NCBI GenBank assembly: GCA_021772335.1
Contig: JAJFMD010000007.1
Coordinates: 186,001 to 250,000 of the forward strand
Length of the DNA: 64,000 bases
Source: Chlamydiota bacterium
GTDB taxonomy: Bacteria; Chlamydiota; Chlamydiia; Chlamydiales; Rhabdochlamydiaceae
Direction of reading: 5' to 3'
A program made the position numbers and the translations under genes. The notes beneath the pieces are model-generated. The model was given only the letters and a program-made list of their open reading frames with translations, was not told the DNA's origin and did no database searches. Shown here in pieces: positions 47,297-57,074 of this stretch; positions within the stretch are counted from its first letter, which is position 1; every line of letters starts with the position of its first letter.

Positions 47297-50200
47297 ATGG
47301 AAAAGAAAAAACGCTGGCATTTTTGGGTAATTTTAGCTGTCGTCACTTTGACGCTATACAATATTTTACCAACACTTTTTTTCTACACAAAACCATTAAA
47401 AAACCCAATTAGTGAAGCAAAGGGAAAGCAAATAAGTGAAACCATTGCTTCTCGTGTGAATCAGATTGAAACTGATTCTCTCTCATGGCTCCAATCCTAT
47501 TGCAAACACCTCAATCTTAAAACGCAAAAGATTTCTAGCAATCCCGGCAATTCAGCTTGGATCAATGTGCAATTTTACAACTCTGCTGATACTGAGAAAT
47601 TCAGAGCTAATTTACCAAGAGCAGGAAAGCTTATTCCCTTTACTCCTTCGCAATTATCGCTCTACCAACTCGATCAAAATGAATTTGATAAAACAGTCAC
47701 TGTTCAACGTAAAATCCCTTTACACTTTGCCTCCAATCAAGTTGATGAAACCTTCAAATTTTTTCCCAAAGTCACCAAAGATGGGTCCTACTCTGCAGAG
47801 TACCGTGATTTCATCGATGATCGCCTGGTTCAACTCGCGAAACATCTTGGCAGACAGCGCCAAGATGCCCAACACCTCACAGCTCTACTCGATCATCCTA
47901 ATGAGCAATCTTACACTCCCTTTTATTATGAACTTGCCAAAAACATCACTGCGTACGCCAATGCTTTTGGAGAAACATCTCCTGTAAGCAAGCGTTATTT
48001 TGCCTCATTTACTCAAAGCGAACAGGGAAATCACCTTGAAACCATTCAACGATTAACTCAATCCTTTGAATCAAAGCGTGATGAATTAAAACTTACAATT
48101 ATCGCTCTGCAAACTCAGAAGAAAGATGTCGAAGCGCGAAATGAATTTTTTGACTCCGCTGCTCATGAACAGCTCAACTATCTAATCTCTCTCGAAAAGA
48201 CCCTCAGCGAAGCAGAAGCAATTGTGAAGAGAAATATTCATCAATTTGCTGCAGGAAAGGCCCCCTACACTTATCCAGAACTCGTAGAAAAAGTGGCTAA
48301 CAACGCGCTTCCTTCAGAAAGTTATGAACTTGCTCTTGAAGGACGCAATCCATTTTTTAAAAGAATTAGTGTGAACTGGGCAGAAGAAAGAATCGATCTA
48401 GAACTCTATCCCGATGTTCAACAGCTACGCGATAACCATAACGCAAAACAAAACCTCATTGAGCAGTTGATCTATGATGAAGTTGCTACAATTTCACGCA
48501 ATTCAGCCGAACATATCACACCTGCAAAAGAGAATTTTGAAATCGCACTGCACGCACTCTCCAATACACGCGGATTTCTTGCTTTTAAACTTGATAAAGT
48601 TGCGCAAGAGCGTCTTAAACAAGTGAAAAATTTTATCGTTGAAAACTGGGATCCAAAACATCCTGATCTTCAGGCAGAAAATTTTCCAATTTACGATTAT
48701 GATACGTATACCAATCTCCCAGCAAATGAGCGTGGACTCGGACTTGTAATTTACTCACCAGTTTCTGATGAAGGAAATACACCCCGCGGCTTTAAAATGA
48801 ACTCTCTTTATCTTATCGCCAAAGGTGCTAATCGTATTTTACAACGCGCAAACGCAACTTCTGATTCTGCAATCTCTAAGCAATTTGTCGATGACTTCCA
48901 AGAACTTGCATATCTTCTGCATGCGCAAGGTTTTTTCAGCTACCCTGCCACTCCCTTAAGTTTTGCAACAGATTTCTCGGAAGACCACATCTTTGAAGAA
49001 GAGAACTACTATCAAAATCTTCTTAAAGCTACGCGTGAGAACTTTACTGTTTTTGGATCGAAGAGCCAGGCAATACTCGAATTTAGCGACTACGAGCAAC
49101 GCATCCTAACAGAAAATAAAATTGACTCAATGCTTCACGAAGAATTGCTCAAAACACGCGACGATTTCCATTCAGCACAACTCGGATTAAAAGGGACTTC
49201 ACCTCTTGACGTACCTCCTCCATTACGCAGCTGCTTTTGGAATAACATTAAACTTAATCTATCTAAATATTTTCGCGGAGATGATCGCAAAATCATCCGT
49301 TGGGGTCTTGATCTCTTTGGAGGCAAAACAGTTCAACTCGAACTTGTTGACAGTAGCGGACGTACAGTTACAGATGATATTGATCTCAAACAAGGGATTA
49401 ATGAACTTTATAAACGCGTTAACAAACTCGGTGTATCTGAGGTAAGTATTCGCCAAGAAGGAAACACCATTACACTAGATTTTCCAGGATCACAAGGCTT
49501 ATCTGCAACAGAACTAGTCAAAGCATCTTCGATGTATTTCAACATCGTTAACGAAAAATTCTCACCTAGAAATTCAAGTCTTGGTGAACACGTTAGTCGT
49601 TTTCTTCAAGACATATGGAACGAAGCTACCGTGACTGGAAAGCAAACAGAAGAAGATATCAATCAGATCGCGTGGCGCTATGTTCATGGAGATAATCTCG
49701 ACCCAGAAATTCTTCAGCCTCGTACTGAGTCAGCAAAAATTCTTTACGAAAACGGATTGCACTTAGCTCCACCTCAAGACGCAAGGCCAATAAGCAGTGC
49801 TTTTGATGATACATATAATAAAATTGCGATCCAACGCGGAGATGATTACTCCTCTTGGGATGGCCAGACGAATCCTTTAATGGTTGTTTTCCGTAACTTC
49901 GCTCTTGAAGGCTCCGATTTAGAAAACATCCAAGCTGGCTATAACCCTCAGAAAGGCAACTACCTTTCCTTTGGAGTTAAGAGCTCAGGAACAAAAGAGC
50001 ACGTGAAATGCAGCCCGCGTGATGACATTTACACCTGGAGTTCAAACTTCGCTACAGAAAAGATTCAAGGGTTAAAGCAAGCGCAATTTTCAAACGGAAA
50101 AGGTTGGCGCATGGCTGTTATCCTCAATGGTAACGTCATCAGCTCACCAACACTCGATGAGCCATTCCGCGATAGTGCGATGATTAATGGTAGCTTCACA

Positions 50201-51796
50201 CAACGTGAAATCAGTCAGCTTGAAGCTGATCTCAAAGCGGGTTCTCTCTCCTTTACACCGCGCATTCTCTCCGAGAAAAACGTTAGCCCAGAACTAGGCA
50301 AACACGAGCGTAACCTTGGTATTTTTGCGACAGTTATCGCTCTATTGCTCGTGATCATTACTATGGTCAGCTACTACCGTTTTGCTGGTGTCATCGCTTC
50401 GATTGCCGTTTTATTCAACCTACTAATTATGTGGGCCGCACTGCAAAATATTGGAGCCTCTATCTCCCTCGCTGCTCTTGCCGGTATCATTCTAACCGTA
50501 GGTATGGCAGTTGACGCAAACGTCCTCGTCTTTGAGCGTATTCGAGAAGAATTCAAAGAATGCAAACGTATTGGACCAGCTATTGAAGAAGGGTATAAGA
50601 AGGCCTTTACTGCAATTTTTGACTCTAATATCACAACAATCATCGCAGCAGTCATACTCTTACAGTTTGACTCAGGCCCAATCAAAGGATTTGCTGTAAC
50701 ACTGATTATTGGTATCGCCTCATCAATGTTCACAGCTCTTTTCATGACACGCTATTTCTTCCGTAAATGGTTAGAAAGAAAAGAACGAAAAGAACTTAAA
50801 ATGGCAAACTGGATCAATGCAAGTCGCTTTGACTTTTTGAAATTCTCAAAAGTTGCTTTTATCTCCTCTGGTCTCGTTATTTTATTAGGAAGCTATTGCT
50901 TATCCTTAAATAAAGATCGTGTACTCGGTATGGACTTTACCGGAGGTAATGCCGTAACCATTGAGCTTGAACCTAATCAAGATGGCAATTACCGCAATGT
51001 TGTGGAAAAAGCACTTCTTGCAGCTGGCCTTTCATCCTATGATTTTCAAGTGCGAGAGCTAACGCCGAACAATCACATTCGCCTTTTTCTCAACAAGGCG
51101 AGTTTCGATACTATTATGCTCGGTCAATTAGACTCTGAGGAAGGAATTTCACAATATGCAGCGTTAGCAAACTCACTAGAGAAAGGCGGATTAATTCTTG
51201 CACCTGGATCAATTGCAAGTATGGAAAAAAATTCGACTGAAGTTAGCGGACAGATGTCTACAGCAATGCGAAACAGCGCTGCTATAGGATTGAGTATTGC
51301 ACTGCTCTGCATTTTGGTTTACATCACCATTTGCTTCGAATTTAAGTATGCGATTAGCGCAACCTTATGTATCGTACATGACGTACTTTTTGCCTTAGCG
51401 GCCATTGGCATACTCTATAGTTGCGGTGTTCCCGTGCAAATTGATCTCCATACTATTGCAGCACTAATGACCATCATCGGTTACTCACTCAATGATACAA
51501 TTATCGTGTTTGACCGTATCCGTGAAGATGTTCGCACAATGCGCAAAACAACATATCGAGAAATTTTGAACCAAGCACTCAACACAACTTTATCTCGAAC
51601 TGTAATGACCTCTTTGACAACGATGCTCGTACTCGTTCCCCTTGTAGTTCTCGGAGGAAGCACAATTTTTGGCTTTGCTCTCGTCATGTTAATTGGAGTA
51701 ATTTTCGGCACACTTTCTTCACTCTTTATTGCCGCACCATTAATCCAATACTTCAACCAACGTGAAATTGCAAAACTCGAGCATGTGGAGTCGTAA
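47297..51796 (+). CDS. secDF: fused protein translocase subunit SecDF
   Basis: 1499-aa fusion of SecD and SecF, which drives late export through SecYEG. The first membrane helix is at residues 9-30. The SecD signature GLDLFGGKTVQLEL begins only near residue 668, so about 630 residues of extra periplasmic sequence, with coiled-coil-like stretches, precede it. SecD membrane helices start near residue 1015 (AVDANVLVFERIREEF). SecF follows with GMDFTGGNAVTIEL and SLNDTIIVFDRIRED. Fusion and an N-terminal extension are also known in Chlamydia. The start is ATG 47297; the upstream GAGAAGAGG is rather distant. Confidence 0.95.
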   Translation: MEKKKRWHFWVILAVVTLTLYNILPTLFFYTKPLKNPISEAKGKQISETIASRVNQIETDSLSWLQSYCKHLNLKTQKISSNPGNSAWINVQFYNSADTEKFRANLPRAGKLIPFTPSQLSLYQLDQNEFDKTVTVQRKIPLHFASNQVDETFKFFPKVTKDGSYSAEYRDFIDDRLVQLAKHLGRQRQDAQHLTALLDHPNEQSYTPFYYELAKNITAYANAFGETSPVSKRYFASFTQSEQGNHLETIQRLTQSFESKRDELKLTIIALQTQKKDVEARNEFFDSAAHEQLNYLISLEKTLSEAEAIVKRNIHQFAAGKAPYTYPELVEKVANNALPSESYELALEGRNPFFKRISVNWAEERIDLELYPDVQQLRDNHNAKQNLIEQLIYDEVATISRNSAEHITPAKENFEIALHALSNTRGFLAFKLDKVAQERLKQVKNFIVENWDPKHPDLQAENFPIYDYDTYTNLPANERGLGLVIYSPVSDEGNTPRGFKMNSLYLIAKGANRILQRANATSDSAISKQFVDDFQELAYLLHAQGFFSYPATPLSFATDFSEDHIFEEENYYQNLLKATRENFTVFGSKSQAILEFSDYEQRILTENKIDSMLHEELLKTRDDFHSAQLGLKGTSPLDVPPPLRSCFWNNIKLNLSKYFRGDDRKIIRWGLDLFGGKTVQLELVDSSGRTVTDDIDLKQGINELYKRVNKLGVSEVSIRQEGNTITLDFPGSQGLSATELVKASSMYFNIVNEKFSPRNSSLGEHVSRFLQDIWNEATVTGKQTEEDINQIAWRYVHGDNLDPEILQPRTESAKILYENGLHLAPPQDARPISSAFDDTYNKIAIQRGDDYSSWDGQTNPLMVVFRNFALEGSDLENIQAGYNPQKGNYLSFGVKSSGTKEHVKCSPRDDIYTWSSNFATEKIQGLKQAQFSNGKGWRMAVILNGNVISSPTLDEPFRDSAMINGSFTQREISQLEADLKAGSLSFTPRILSEKNVSPELGKHERNLGIFATVIALLLVIITMVSYYRFAGVIASIAVLFNLLIMWAALQNIGASISLAALAGIILTVGMAVDANVLVFERIREEFKECKRIGPAIEEGYKKAFTAIFDSNITTIIAAVILLQFDSGPIKGFAVTLIIGIASSMFTALFMTRYFFRKWLERKERKELKMANWINASRFDFLKFSKVAFISSGLVILLGSYCLSLNKDRVLGMDFTGGNAVTIELEPNQDGNYRNVVEKALLAAGLSSYDFQVRELTPNNHIRLFLNKASFDTIMLGQLDSEEGISQYAALANSLEKGGLILAPGSIASMEKNSTEVSGQMSTAMRNSAAIGLSIALLCILVYITICFEFKYAISATLCIVHDVLFALAAIGILYSCGVPVQIDLHTIAALMTIIGYSLNDTIIVFDRIREDVRTMRKTTYREILNQALNTTLSRTVMTSLTTMLVLVPLVVLGGSTIFGFALVMLIGVIFGTLSSLFIAAPLIQYFNQREIAKLEHVES

Positions 51797-51803
51797 TAAT
51801 TAT

Positions 51804-51879
51804 GGTCGTGCAACAATATGTCTATAAAAGAGAGGTCTAGCAAATCGCTATGACTTTTCTGACATATTGTTGCACAACC
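51804..51879. repeat. long inverted repeat between secDF and recJ
   Basis: 19-bp arms with one mismatch: GGTCGTGCAACAATATGTC (51804-51822) and GACATATTGTTGCACAACC (51861-51879). A 38-base loop can extend the stem with AAAAG/CTTTT. No T tract follows, so it is not a typical terminator. It could be a mobile-element relic or a processing or stability structure in a secDF-recJ transcript. Confidence 0.7.
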
Positions 51880-51904
51880 AAACCAATAAAAGGATAAAAC
51901 CCTG

Positions 51905-53653
51905 ATGACAAGACGACCAAGAGCCACTCCATGTGATACACTATGGATCTACCCTAAGGTCGATCCCGCATGGAATGAAAAAATCGTCAGGGAATTTCGT
52001 ATTCACCCTGTCACAGCTCAAGTTCTTGCTGCAAGAGGATTTACTGCCTTAGAGGAAATTCATACCTATCTTTATGCAAAACTCCCTCACCTCAATGATC
52101 CCTATCTCTTTCAAGATATGGATAAAGCCGTTAAACGCATCCTAAAAGCTCTGCATAATAAGGAACATATCTTAATCTATGGCGATAACGATGTTGATGG
52201 CATCACAGCAGCAACTCTACTGACTGAGTTCTTTCTAAGTTTAAATGCCCATGTTTCTTACTATGTTCCGAATCGCAACTCCCTCAATGAAAGCCTTCTG
52301 CTCAATGCCGTTGATTATGCTAAATCTCATCAATGCAATTTAATTATTACAGTAGATTGCGGGATTACAGCAGGCGCAGAAATTGAGCAAGCTGTCAAAG
52401 AAAACGTCGATGTGATCATTACTGACCATCATGAACCAACTGCATCACTCCCCCACTGCGTTGCAACACTCAATCCAAAGCTCGTAAATAGCACCTACCC
52501 CAACCGCGATATAACAGGAGTTGGCGTTGCCTTTAAACTCGCCCATGCCTTGACTAATCAACTATCTACCCAAAGCGAAATCAATACAGACCAAATTGAT
52601 CTTAAAAAATACCTCGATCTAGTTGCTCTCGGAACCATTGCAGATATGGGCGCACTTACTGGCGAAAATCGCATTCTTGTTCGCTATGGCTTAGAACAAA
52701 TGAAACGCAGTAAACGCGTCGGATTAGCTAAGCTATTCTCAATCTGCGAGGTGATTCCTCAAGAGATCACACCCATGGATATCGCTTCCAAGGTCGCTCC
52801 AAGGCTCAACAGTTTAGGGCGCATTGCTGATCCGCGTAAAGGTGTCGAACTCCTACTCCTTAAAAACCCAATTGCAGCAGAAGCACTTGCCAAAGAACTC
52901 GATCTAACCAACATAGAAAGGCAAAAAATTGAAAGAAAAGACTCAGAAGATATTGAAAAATATATAGAAGACCATCAAGAACTTCTCGATGAAAGAGCCA
53001 TTGTCATCTCCTCTGAGACCCTTCATCCTGGCATCATTCCCATCATCACAGCCCGTATCGCTAAGCTGTACAATCGCCCCACAATTACAATCGCTATTGA
53101 CAACGGAGTTGGCAAAGGCTCAATTCGCACTATCCCAGAGTTCCCTCTCCTTCCAGTTCTAAAAGAGCTTAGTCAGTATCTGATCAACTTCGGGGGACAC
53201 GACTTTGCTGCTGGCCTCACAATTAAACAAGAAAATATAGAAGCATTTAGAAAAGATTTTCTACGAATCGCTAATGATAAACTTAAAGCACGAGACATCG
53301 TCACAAAACTTCATCTCGCATCTAAAATTGACTTTGGAGAACTGACATTTGACTTCATGGAGTCTCTTTCCCTTCTAGAGCCTTTTGGCAATGAAAACCA
53401 CCCTCCGGTCTTCTATTGCGAAGCAACCCAAGCATGGCCCCCTAAAATCGTAGGAAAGACCCATCTTAAGCTCTATCTCGAACAAAAAGATCGAGTCTTA
53501 GAAGGAATCGCCTTTAATATGGGAGATCTAAGGCCCAAACTCTGTAAAAAGAACATTTCGCTCCAAATCGCCTTCACACCTCAAATCAACAACTTCCTCA
53601 ACAAATCGAGCATCCAGCTCCACGTTCGCGATATCAAGGTGATCGAAAAATAA
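51905..53653 (+). CDS. recJ: single-stranded-DNA exonuclease RecJ
   Basis: 5'-3' ssDNA exonuclease for repair and recombination. The DHH-family metal ligands are in IYGDNDVDGIT, ITVDCGIT and ITDHHEP; the C-terminal DHHA1 region has NFGGHDFAAGLTI. It is 582 aa, full length. It follows secDF by 108 bases, which contain the long inverted repeat. Equivalent to CT447. Confidence 0.95.
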   Translation: MTRRPRATPCDTLWIYPKVDPAWNEKIVREFRIHPVTAQVLAARGFTALEEIHTYLYAKLPHLNDPYLFQDMDKAVKRILKALHNKEHILIYGDNDVDGITAATLLTEFFLSLNAHVSYYVPNRNSLNESLLLNAVDYAKSHQCNLIITVDCGITAGAEIEQAVKENVDVIITDHHEPTASLPHCVATLNPKLVNSTYPNRDITGVGVAFKLAHALTNQLSTQSEINTDQIDLKKYLDLVALGTIADMGALTGENRILVRYGLEQMKRSKRVGLAKLFSICEVIPQEITPMDIASKVAPRLNSLGRIADPRKGVELLLLKNPIAAEALAKELDLTNIERQKIERKDSEDIEKYIEDHQELLDERAIVISSETLHPGIIPIITARIAKLYNRPTITIAIDNGVGKGSIRTIPEFPLLPVLKELSQYLINFGGHDFAAGLTIKQENIEAFRKDFLRIANDKLKARDIVTKLHLASKIDFGELTFDFMESLSLLEPFGNENHPPVFYCEATQAWPPKIVGKTHLKLYLEQKDRVLEGIAFNMGDLRPKLCKKNISLQIAFTPQINNFLNKSSIQLHVRDIKVIEK

Positions 53654-53977
53654 AGCGATGACCTTAGCGCTTTTAGACAGCCTTATCAAATAGACTGAAG
53701 CGCTACCGTTAGAAAACTATATTTCTTAAAAGCCATTGATTTTCTTAATTTCAACGATAAGAGGCGGATAGAGCATTTTTAGTAAAATAGATCTCTATAT
53801 TACATAAAGCAGAAGCTGTGCTTATAAACAGCAGGGGAATATTATGAATAACACAAGATATATATTAAAATATTTAATATTATTTAAAGACGCGATGCAT
53901 TGTTACATGCATCATGGAAAGGCAAAATATATTTGTCTTAATTGTGTGAGTTAACGATCAGTATTTTGAAGCGTTAA
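53654..53977. other. intergenic region between convergent recJ and euo
   Basis: 324 bases. An 8-bp inverted repeat, TAGCGCTT/AAGCGCTA (53665-53705, 25-base loop), follows recJ and may end it. A 36-codon frame with a good ribosome-binding site lies at 53844-53954. Within it GATGCAT/ATGCATC (53894-53913) forms a hairpin after euo. Otherwise AT-rich. Confidence 0.5.
53844..53954 (+). CDS. possible 36-aa peptide
   Basis: ATG frame with AGGGGA six bases upstream. It would encode a basic peptide with three Cys and several His (NTRYILKYLILFKDA, then HCYMHHGKAKYICLNC). The H/C spacing faintly recalls a metal site, but the frame overlaps a hairpin likely to be the euo terminator. No known family. Confidence 0.22.
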   Translation: MNNTRYILKYLILFKDAMHCYMHHGKAKYICLNCVS

Positions 53978-54439
53978 TTAAATCGCTTCGAACTGAGAGG
54001 GCTTCTTCTCGAGATAGTTTTGTCTATACTCATTGAGGTCATTAACATGAACAACCCAAGCAGCGCCTCTGCGTACAGCTTTTAGAAGACCAACGCGTGT
54101 TGCGTAATAAATCTTTTGAGCTGGAACACCAAGCATTTTAGCTGTTTGGTTAATTGAGTAATAACCTTTCACGTTATCGAAAAGTAGCTCGCCATCAAAC
54201 ATCGATTTTGTTCTCGAATATTTTTGATCACGGTAAGCTTTAAGATCGTTGATATGAATCATCCAGCGAGTAGAATCTTTAGTCGCTTTCAGCTTTCCCT
54301 GCTTAATTGCAACGTAGATCGCCTGACGGGTCACGCCATTGATTTTCGCAGCTTCAGTAATAGAGACAACCTTCTTATTACAACATGCATCCGCGTCTTC
54401 TTCTACCTGAACGATGTATTTTGTATCTTCTTCCATCAT
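53978..54439 (-). CDS. euo: Euo, developmental-cycle transcriptional repressor
   Basis: 153 aa with two tandem excisionase/MerR-type winged-helix DNA-binding repeats. The first is about residues 24-72 (SITEAAKINGVTRQAIYVAI, then WMIHINDLKAYRDQ); the second is about residues 93-143 (SINQTAKMLGVPAQKIYYAT, then WVVHVNDLNEYRQN). In C. trachomatis Euo represses late genes during the replicative phase. A KYSRTKSM linker joins the repeats. A promoter candidate and a leader of about 100 bases lie upstream. Confidence 0.9.
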   Translation of the reverse strand: MMEEDTKYIVQVEEDADACCNKKVVSITEAAKINGVTRQAIYVAIKQGKLKATKDSTRWMIHINDLKAYRDQKYSRTKSMFDGELLFDNVKGYYSINQTAKMLGVPAQKIYYATRVGLLKAVRRGAAWVVHVNDLNEYRQNYLEKKPSQFEAI

Positions 54440-54544
54440 TTCTCCTAAAAAGTCTTTTACACCGGCTTTGTGGCTTCTAAACCCCGCAACCAGCTGATTA
54501 TTATTTTGTTTTTATTGGTTACTTATAAATCAAATTGAAAAGTA

Positions 54545-54573
54545 ATTATCACATACAAAAGGATTGATATCAA
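54545..54573 (-). promoter_or_regulatory. promoter candidate for euo
   Basis: On the minus strand TTGATA (54573-54568), 17 bases, GATAAT (54550-54545). This implies a leader of about 100 bases before the euo ATG at 54439. Consensus-based prediction. Confidence 0.45.
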
Positions 54574-54932
54574 GACCCTTCTTTATTTTTTCTAAATTTT
54601 ACTGAGGGCTCATAGTCAAATTAAAGGCTATACATCGTAAATTAATCTCGTAACATATTGAAAATCTAGCTATTACAAACACCGCATATTATATGCGTAA
54701 AAAAATAACTTTAAATAATTAATTGTTAGCTTTTTATGAAAACTATCTTTTTTTTTGAAAATAGTGCTATATATCGACAAGCAAAATCGATTCCCTCTCC
54801 TTCAATAGCTTTGATATAAGCCTTTTAGACCAGCTAGGAGGCTCTAATAGCGCCATCAGGTTATCAGAAGGCCTTTTCGCTTGATTTTATTCAAAATGCA
54901 TTGTCAAATGATGTCTAAACAGCTACAGGCTA

Positions 54933-54963
54933 GCTTGTCACAAGCAACCTATGCCTTTAATTT
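54933..54963 (+). promoter_or_regulatory. tsp promoter with palindrome over the minus-35 box
   Basis: TTGTCA (54935-54940), 17 bases, TAATTT (54958-54963), about 27 bases before ATG 54991. The minus-35 box lies inside the palindrome GCTTGTCACAAGC (54933-54945, 6-bp arms around one base), a plausible operator. Confidence 0.45.
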
Positions 54964-54990
54964 ACAAGCTATTATGCATATGAGGTCCTA

Positions 54991-56940
54991 ATGTATCGCA
55001 AATTACTGCCTTTTCTCCTCTTATTTATTTCATTTTTTATCGAGGCTAAACCCCCTTCTCTAACACCGCGCGATACAAAGATTAAAATCGAAGAGATCTT
55101 AAAATCCCATGTCTCCCACCAGAGGCTCACTACAGAGTTGATTGCTAGGGCTTTTGAAAACTATTTAGATGAACTGGATCCAACCAAAACCTACCTATTA
55201 CAGACTGAGATCTCCGAATGGTCAGAACCTTCTGAAGCTCTACTAGTTAGAACCCTTTCTGAAATAAAGAGAGAGAATTTCCAAGCTTTTGAAGAGATCC
55301 ATCAGCGCATGCTAGAAGCCATAGAGCGCAAACAGCTTATCGAAGATCAGATAGATATTAATAATCTACCTCAAAACGTACAGGTCTCCGAATTCAAAGA
55401 CATGTCCTGGGCTGAGAACGAAGAGGAGTTAATCGATCGCAATCGCAAAATCCGCTCATTACAACTTGAAGCTGCTGAAAAGCTTAATGAAGAAAGCAAA
55501 GAGCAATTTTTACAACGCCTACAAAAGAGAAGATTGCGTAGAGAAATCGATATTCAAGGGAAAAACCCAACTGAGTTTAAGCAAATTGTTCTTTCCACAA
55601 CTCTCAAATCTCTTAGCAGCTCATTAGACTCTCAAACAAGCTATTTCACTCCGACAGAAGCCAATCACTTCATGACACAGATTCAGCAAAAGGTTACTGG
55701 CATTGGAGCACAATTGCGCGATGATTTAAATGGGCTGACTGTTGTTCGGTTAATTGAAGGAGGCCCCGCAATTAGCAGCAATAAGATCAAAGTTGCAGAT
55801 CGCATTATCGCTGTAAATAAAGAATCAATTGTTGGAATGGATATTAACGAGGCTGTTGAATTGATTCGAGGTAAAAAAGGCACACGAGTGACCTTAACTC
55901 TCCTTAGAGAAATACACACTGATGATGGCAAGCGCGACGAAAAGCACGAAGTTGAATTGTCTCGCGGAGAAATCGTCATTAAGGAAAATCGTTTTGATAT
56001 TTCTCAGGAGCCTTTTGGTGATGGCGTTATCGCTGTACTCAAGCTTTTTTCTTTTTATCAGGATAATTCCAGCTCATCTGCAGATGATTTGCGCAAAGCT
56101 ATACAAGAATTGCAGAAAAAAGAGCGTGTTAAAGGCATCATACTCGATCTCCGCAACAACTCAGGGGGTTTGCTCACGCAAGCTGTTGCTGTGACAGGAT
56201 TGTTTATTAAAAAGGGAATTGTCGTTTCGATTAAAGATAATACAGGTCAAGTACAGCATTTACGCAACTTCGATGATCGAGTAACCTGGGATGGTCATTT
56301 AGTCATCTTAATCAACCGCATTAGCGCTTCAGCATCTGAGATTGTCGCTCAAACACTGCAAGATTACGGACGAACCATTGTCATCGGTGATGAAAAGAGT
56401 TTTGGTAAAGGCACATTTCAAACCTTTACTCTTGAAACTTCTCGCAACGGGAAGGTCAATCCAAAAGGAGAATATAAAGTGACTCAAGGTCGCTATTATA
56501 CCGTCTCTGGCAAATCACCCCAACTTGAAGGGGTCAAATCAGATATCGTCATCCCAGGATTGTTCTCTAAACTCGATATTGGCGAGGAATTTTCTAAATT
56601 TCCTTTAGATTCAGATGAAATTGCAGCAAATTTCAACGATGATCTTTCTGATGTACCCGCTATGCATCGCTCTCAGATGCTAAATCTCTATCGCTATAAT
56701 CAACAGCTTGTGCAGCATAATTACGATAACTATCTCGATATTTTACGCTCGAATTCCCAAGAGCGCATTGATAATAATCAAAACTATCAAAACTTTCTTA
56801 GAGAACTAGAAAATAAAGATTTTTCTTCAGAAGCAATTGATTTCTTTGGTCAAGCTGATCTTCAGTTAATTGAGGCAACCAATGTAATGAAAGATCTTTT
56901 ATTTCTCTTTCATGAAGAAAAAGAAGTGATAAATCGGTAG
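54991..56940 (+). CDS. tsp: tail-specific protease (C-terminal processing, S41)
   Basis: 649-aa periplasmic serine protease of the Prc/CtpA family, equivalent to CT441. Signal peptide at residues 1-19 (cleavage near IEA), an N-terminal helical domain, a PDZ domain (about residues 235-310, GIGAQLRDDLNGLTVVRLIE), and an S41 core with LDLRNNSGGLL. The catalytic dyad is Ser447 (in ISASASE) and Lys473 (in FGKGTFQ), by alignment with E. coli Prc Ser430/Lys455. A hairpin terminator follows. Confidence 0.95.
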   Translation: MYRKLLPFLLLFISFFIEAKPPSLTPRDTKIKIEEILKSHVSHQRLTTELIARAFENYLDELDPTKTYLLQTEISEWSEPSEALLVRTLSEIKRENFQAFEEIHQRMLEAIERKQLIEDQIDINNLPQNVQVSEFKDMSWAENEEELIDRNRKIRSLQLEAAEKLNEESKEQFLQRLQKRRLRREIDIQGKNPTEFKQIVLSTTLKSLSSSLDSQTSYFTPTEANHFMTQIQQKVTGIGAQLRDDLNGLTVVRLIEGGPAISSNKIKVADRIIAVNKESIVGMDINEAVELIRGKKGTRVTLTLLREIHTDDGKRDEKHEVELSRGEIVIKENRFDISQEPFGDGVIAVLKLFSFYQDNSSSSADDLRKAIQELQKKERVKGIILDLRNNSGGLLTQAVAVTGLFIKKGIVVSIKDNTGQVQHLRNFDDRVTWDGHLVILINRISASASEIVAQTLQDYGRTIVIGDEKSFGKGTFQTFTLETSRNGKVNPKGEYKVTQGRYYTVSGKSPQLEGVKSDIVIPGLFSKLDIGEEFSKFPLDSDEIAANFNDDLSDVPAMHRSQMLNLYRYNQQLVQHNYDNYLDILRSNSQERIDNNQNYQNFLRELENKDFSSEAIDFFGQADLQLIEATNVMKDLLFLFHEEKEVINR

Positions 56941-56945
56941 AGCTT

Positions 56946-56985
56946 GAGGCTACATTTTAACCCAAGTAGCCTCTTTACGTTTTTA
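56946..56985 (+). terminator. rho-independent terminator after tsp
   Basis: 8-bp stem GAGGCTAC (56946-56953) / GTAGCCTC (56966-56973), 12-base loop, then TTTACGTTTTT. It begins six bases after the tsp stop. It separates tsp from gltX. Confidence 0.8.
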
Positions 56986-57074
56986 AAAACAAATTATTAC
57001 AGAATCGTTTTTCTTGCATTCTAACTGCCAAATATTGAAAATATTGCGTTTAAAACATTATTTCGAGGCTTTTG

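Larger units (their letters stand above)
54440..54990. other. divergent intergenic region euo/tsp
   Basis: 551 bases, AT-rich. It contains an euo promoter candidate (54545-54573, minus) and a tsp promoter with palindrome (54933-54963, plus). The middle (54600-54900) holds A/T tracts and CATATTATATGC-type palindromes. In C. trachomatis the omcB-omcA-crpA outer-membrane genes lie near here; no such gene is present. No RNA gene recognised. Confidence 0.6.

Noticed and set aside
54600-54900. Possible structured RNA in the euo/tsp gap
   Set aside because: AT-rich with short palindromes, but I found no consistent long stem, tRNA arms or riboswitch signature.
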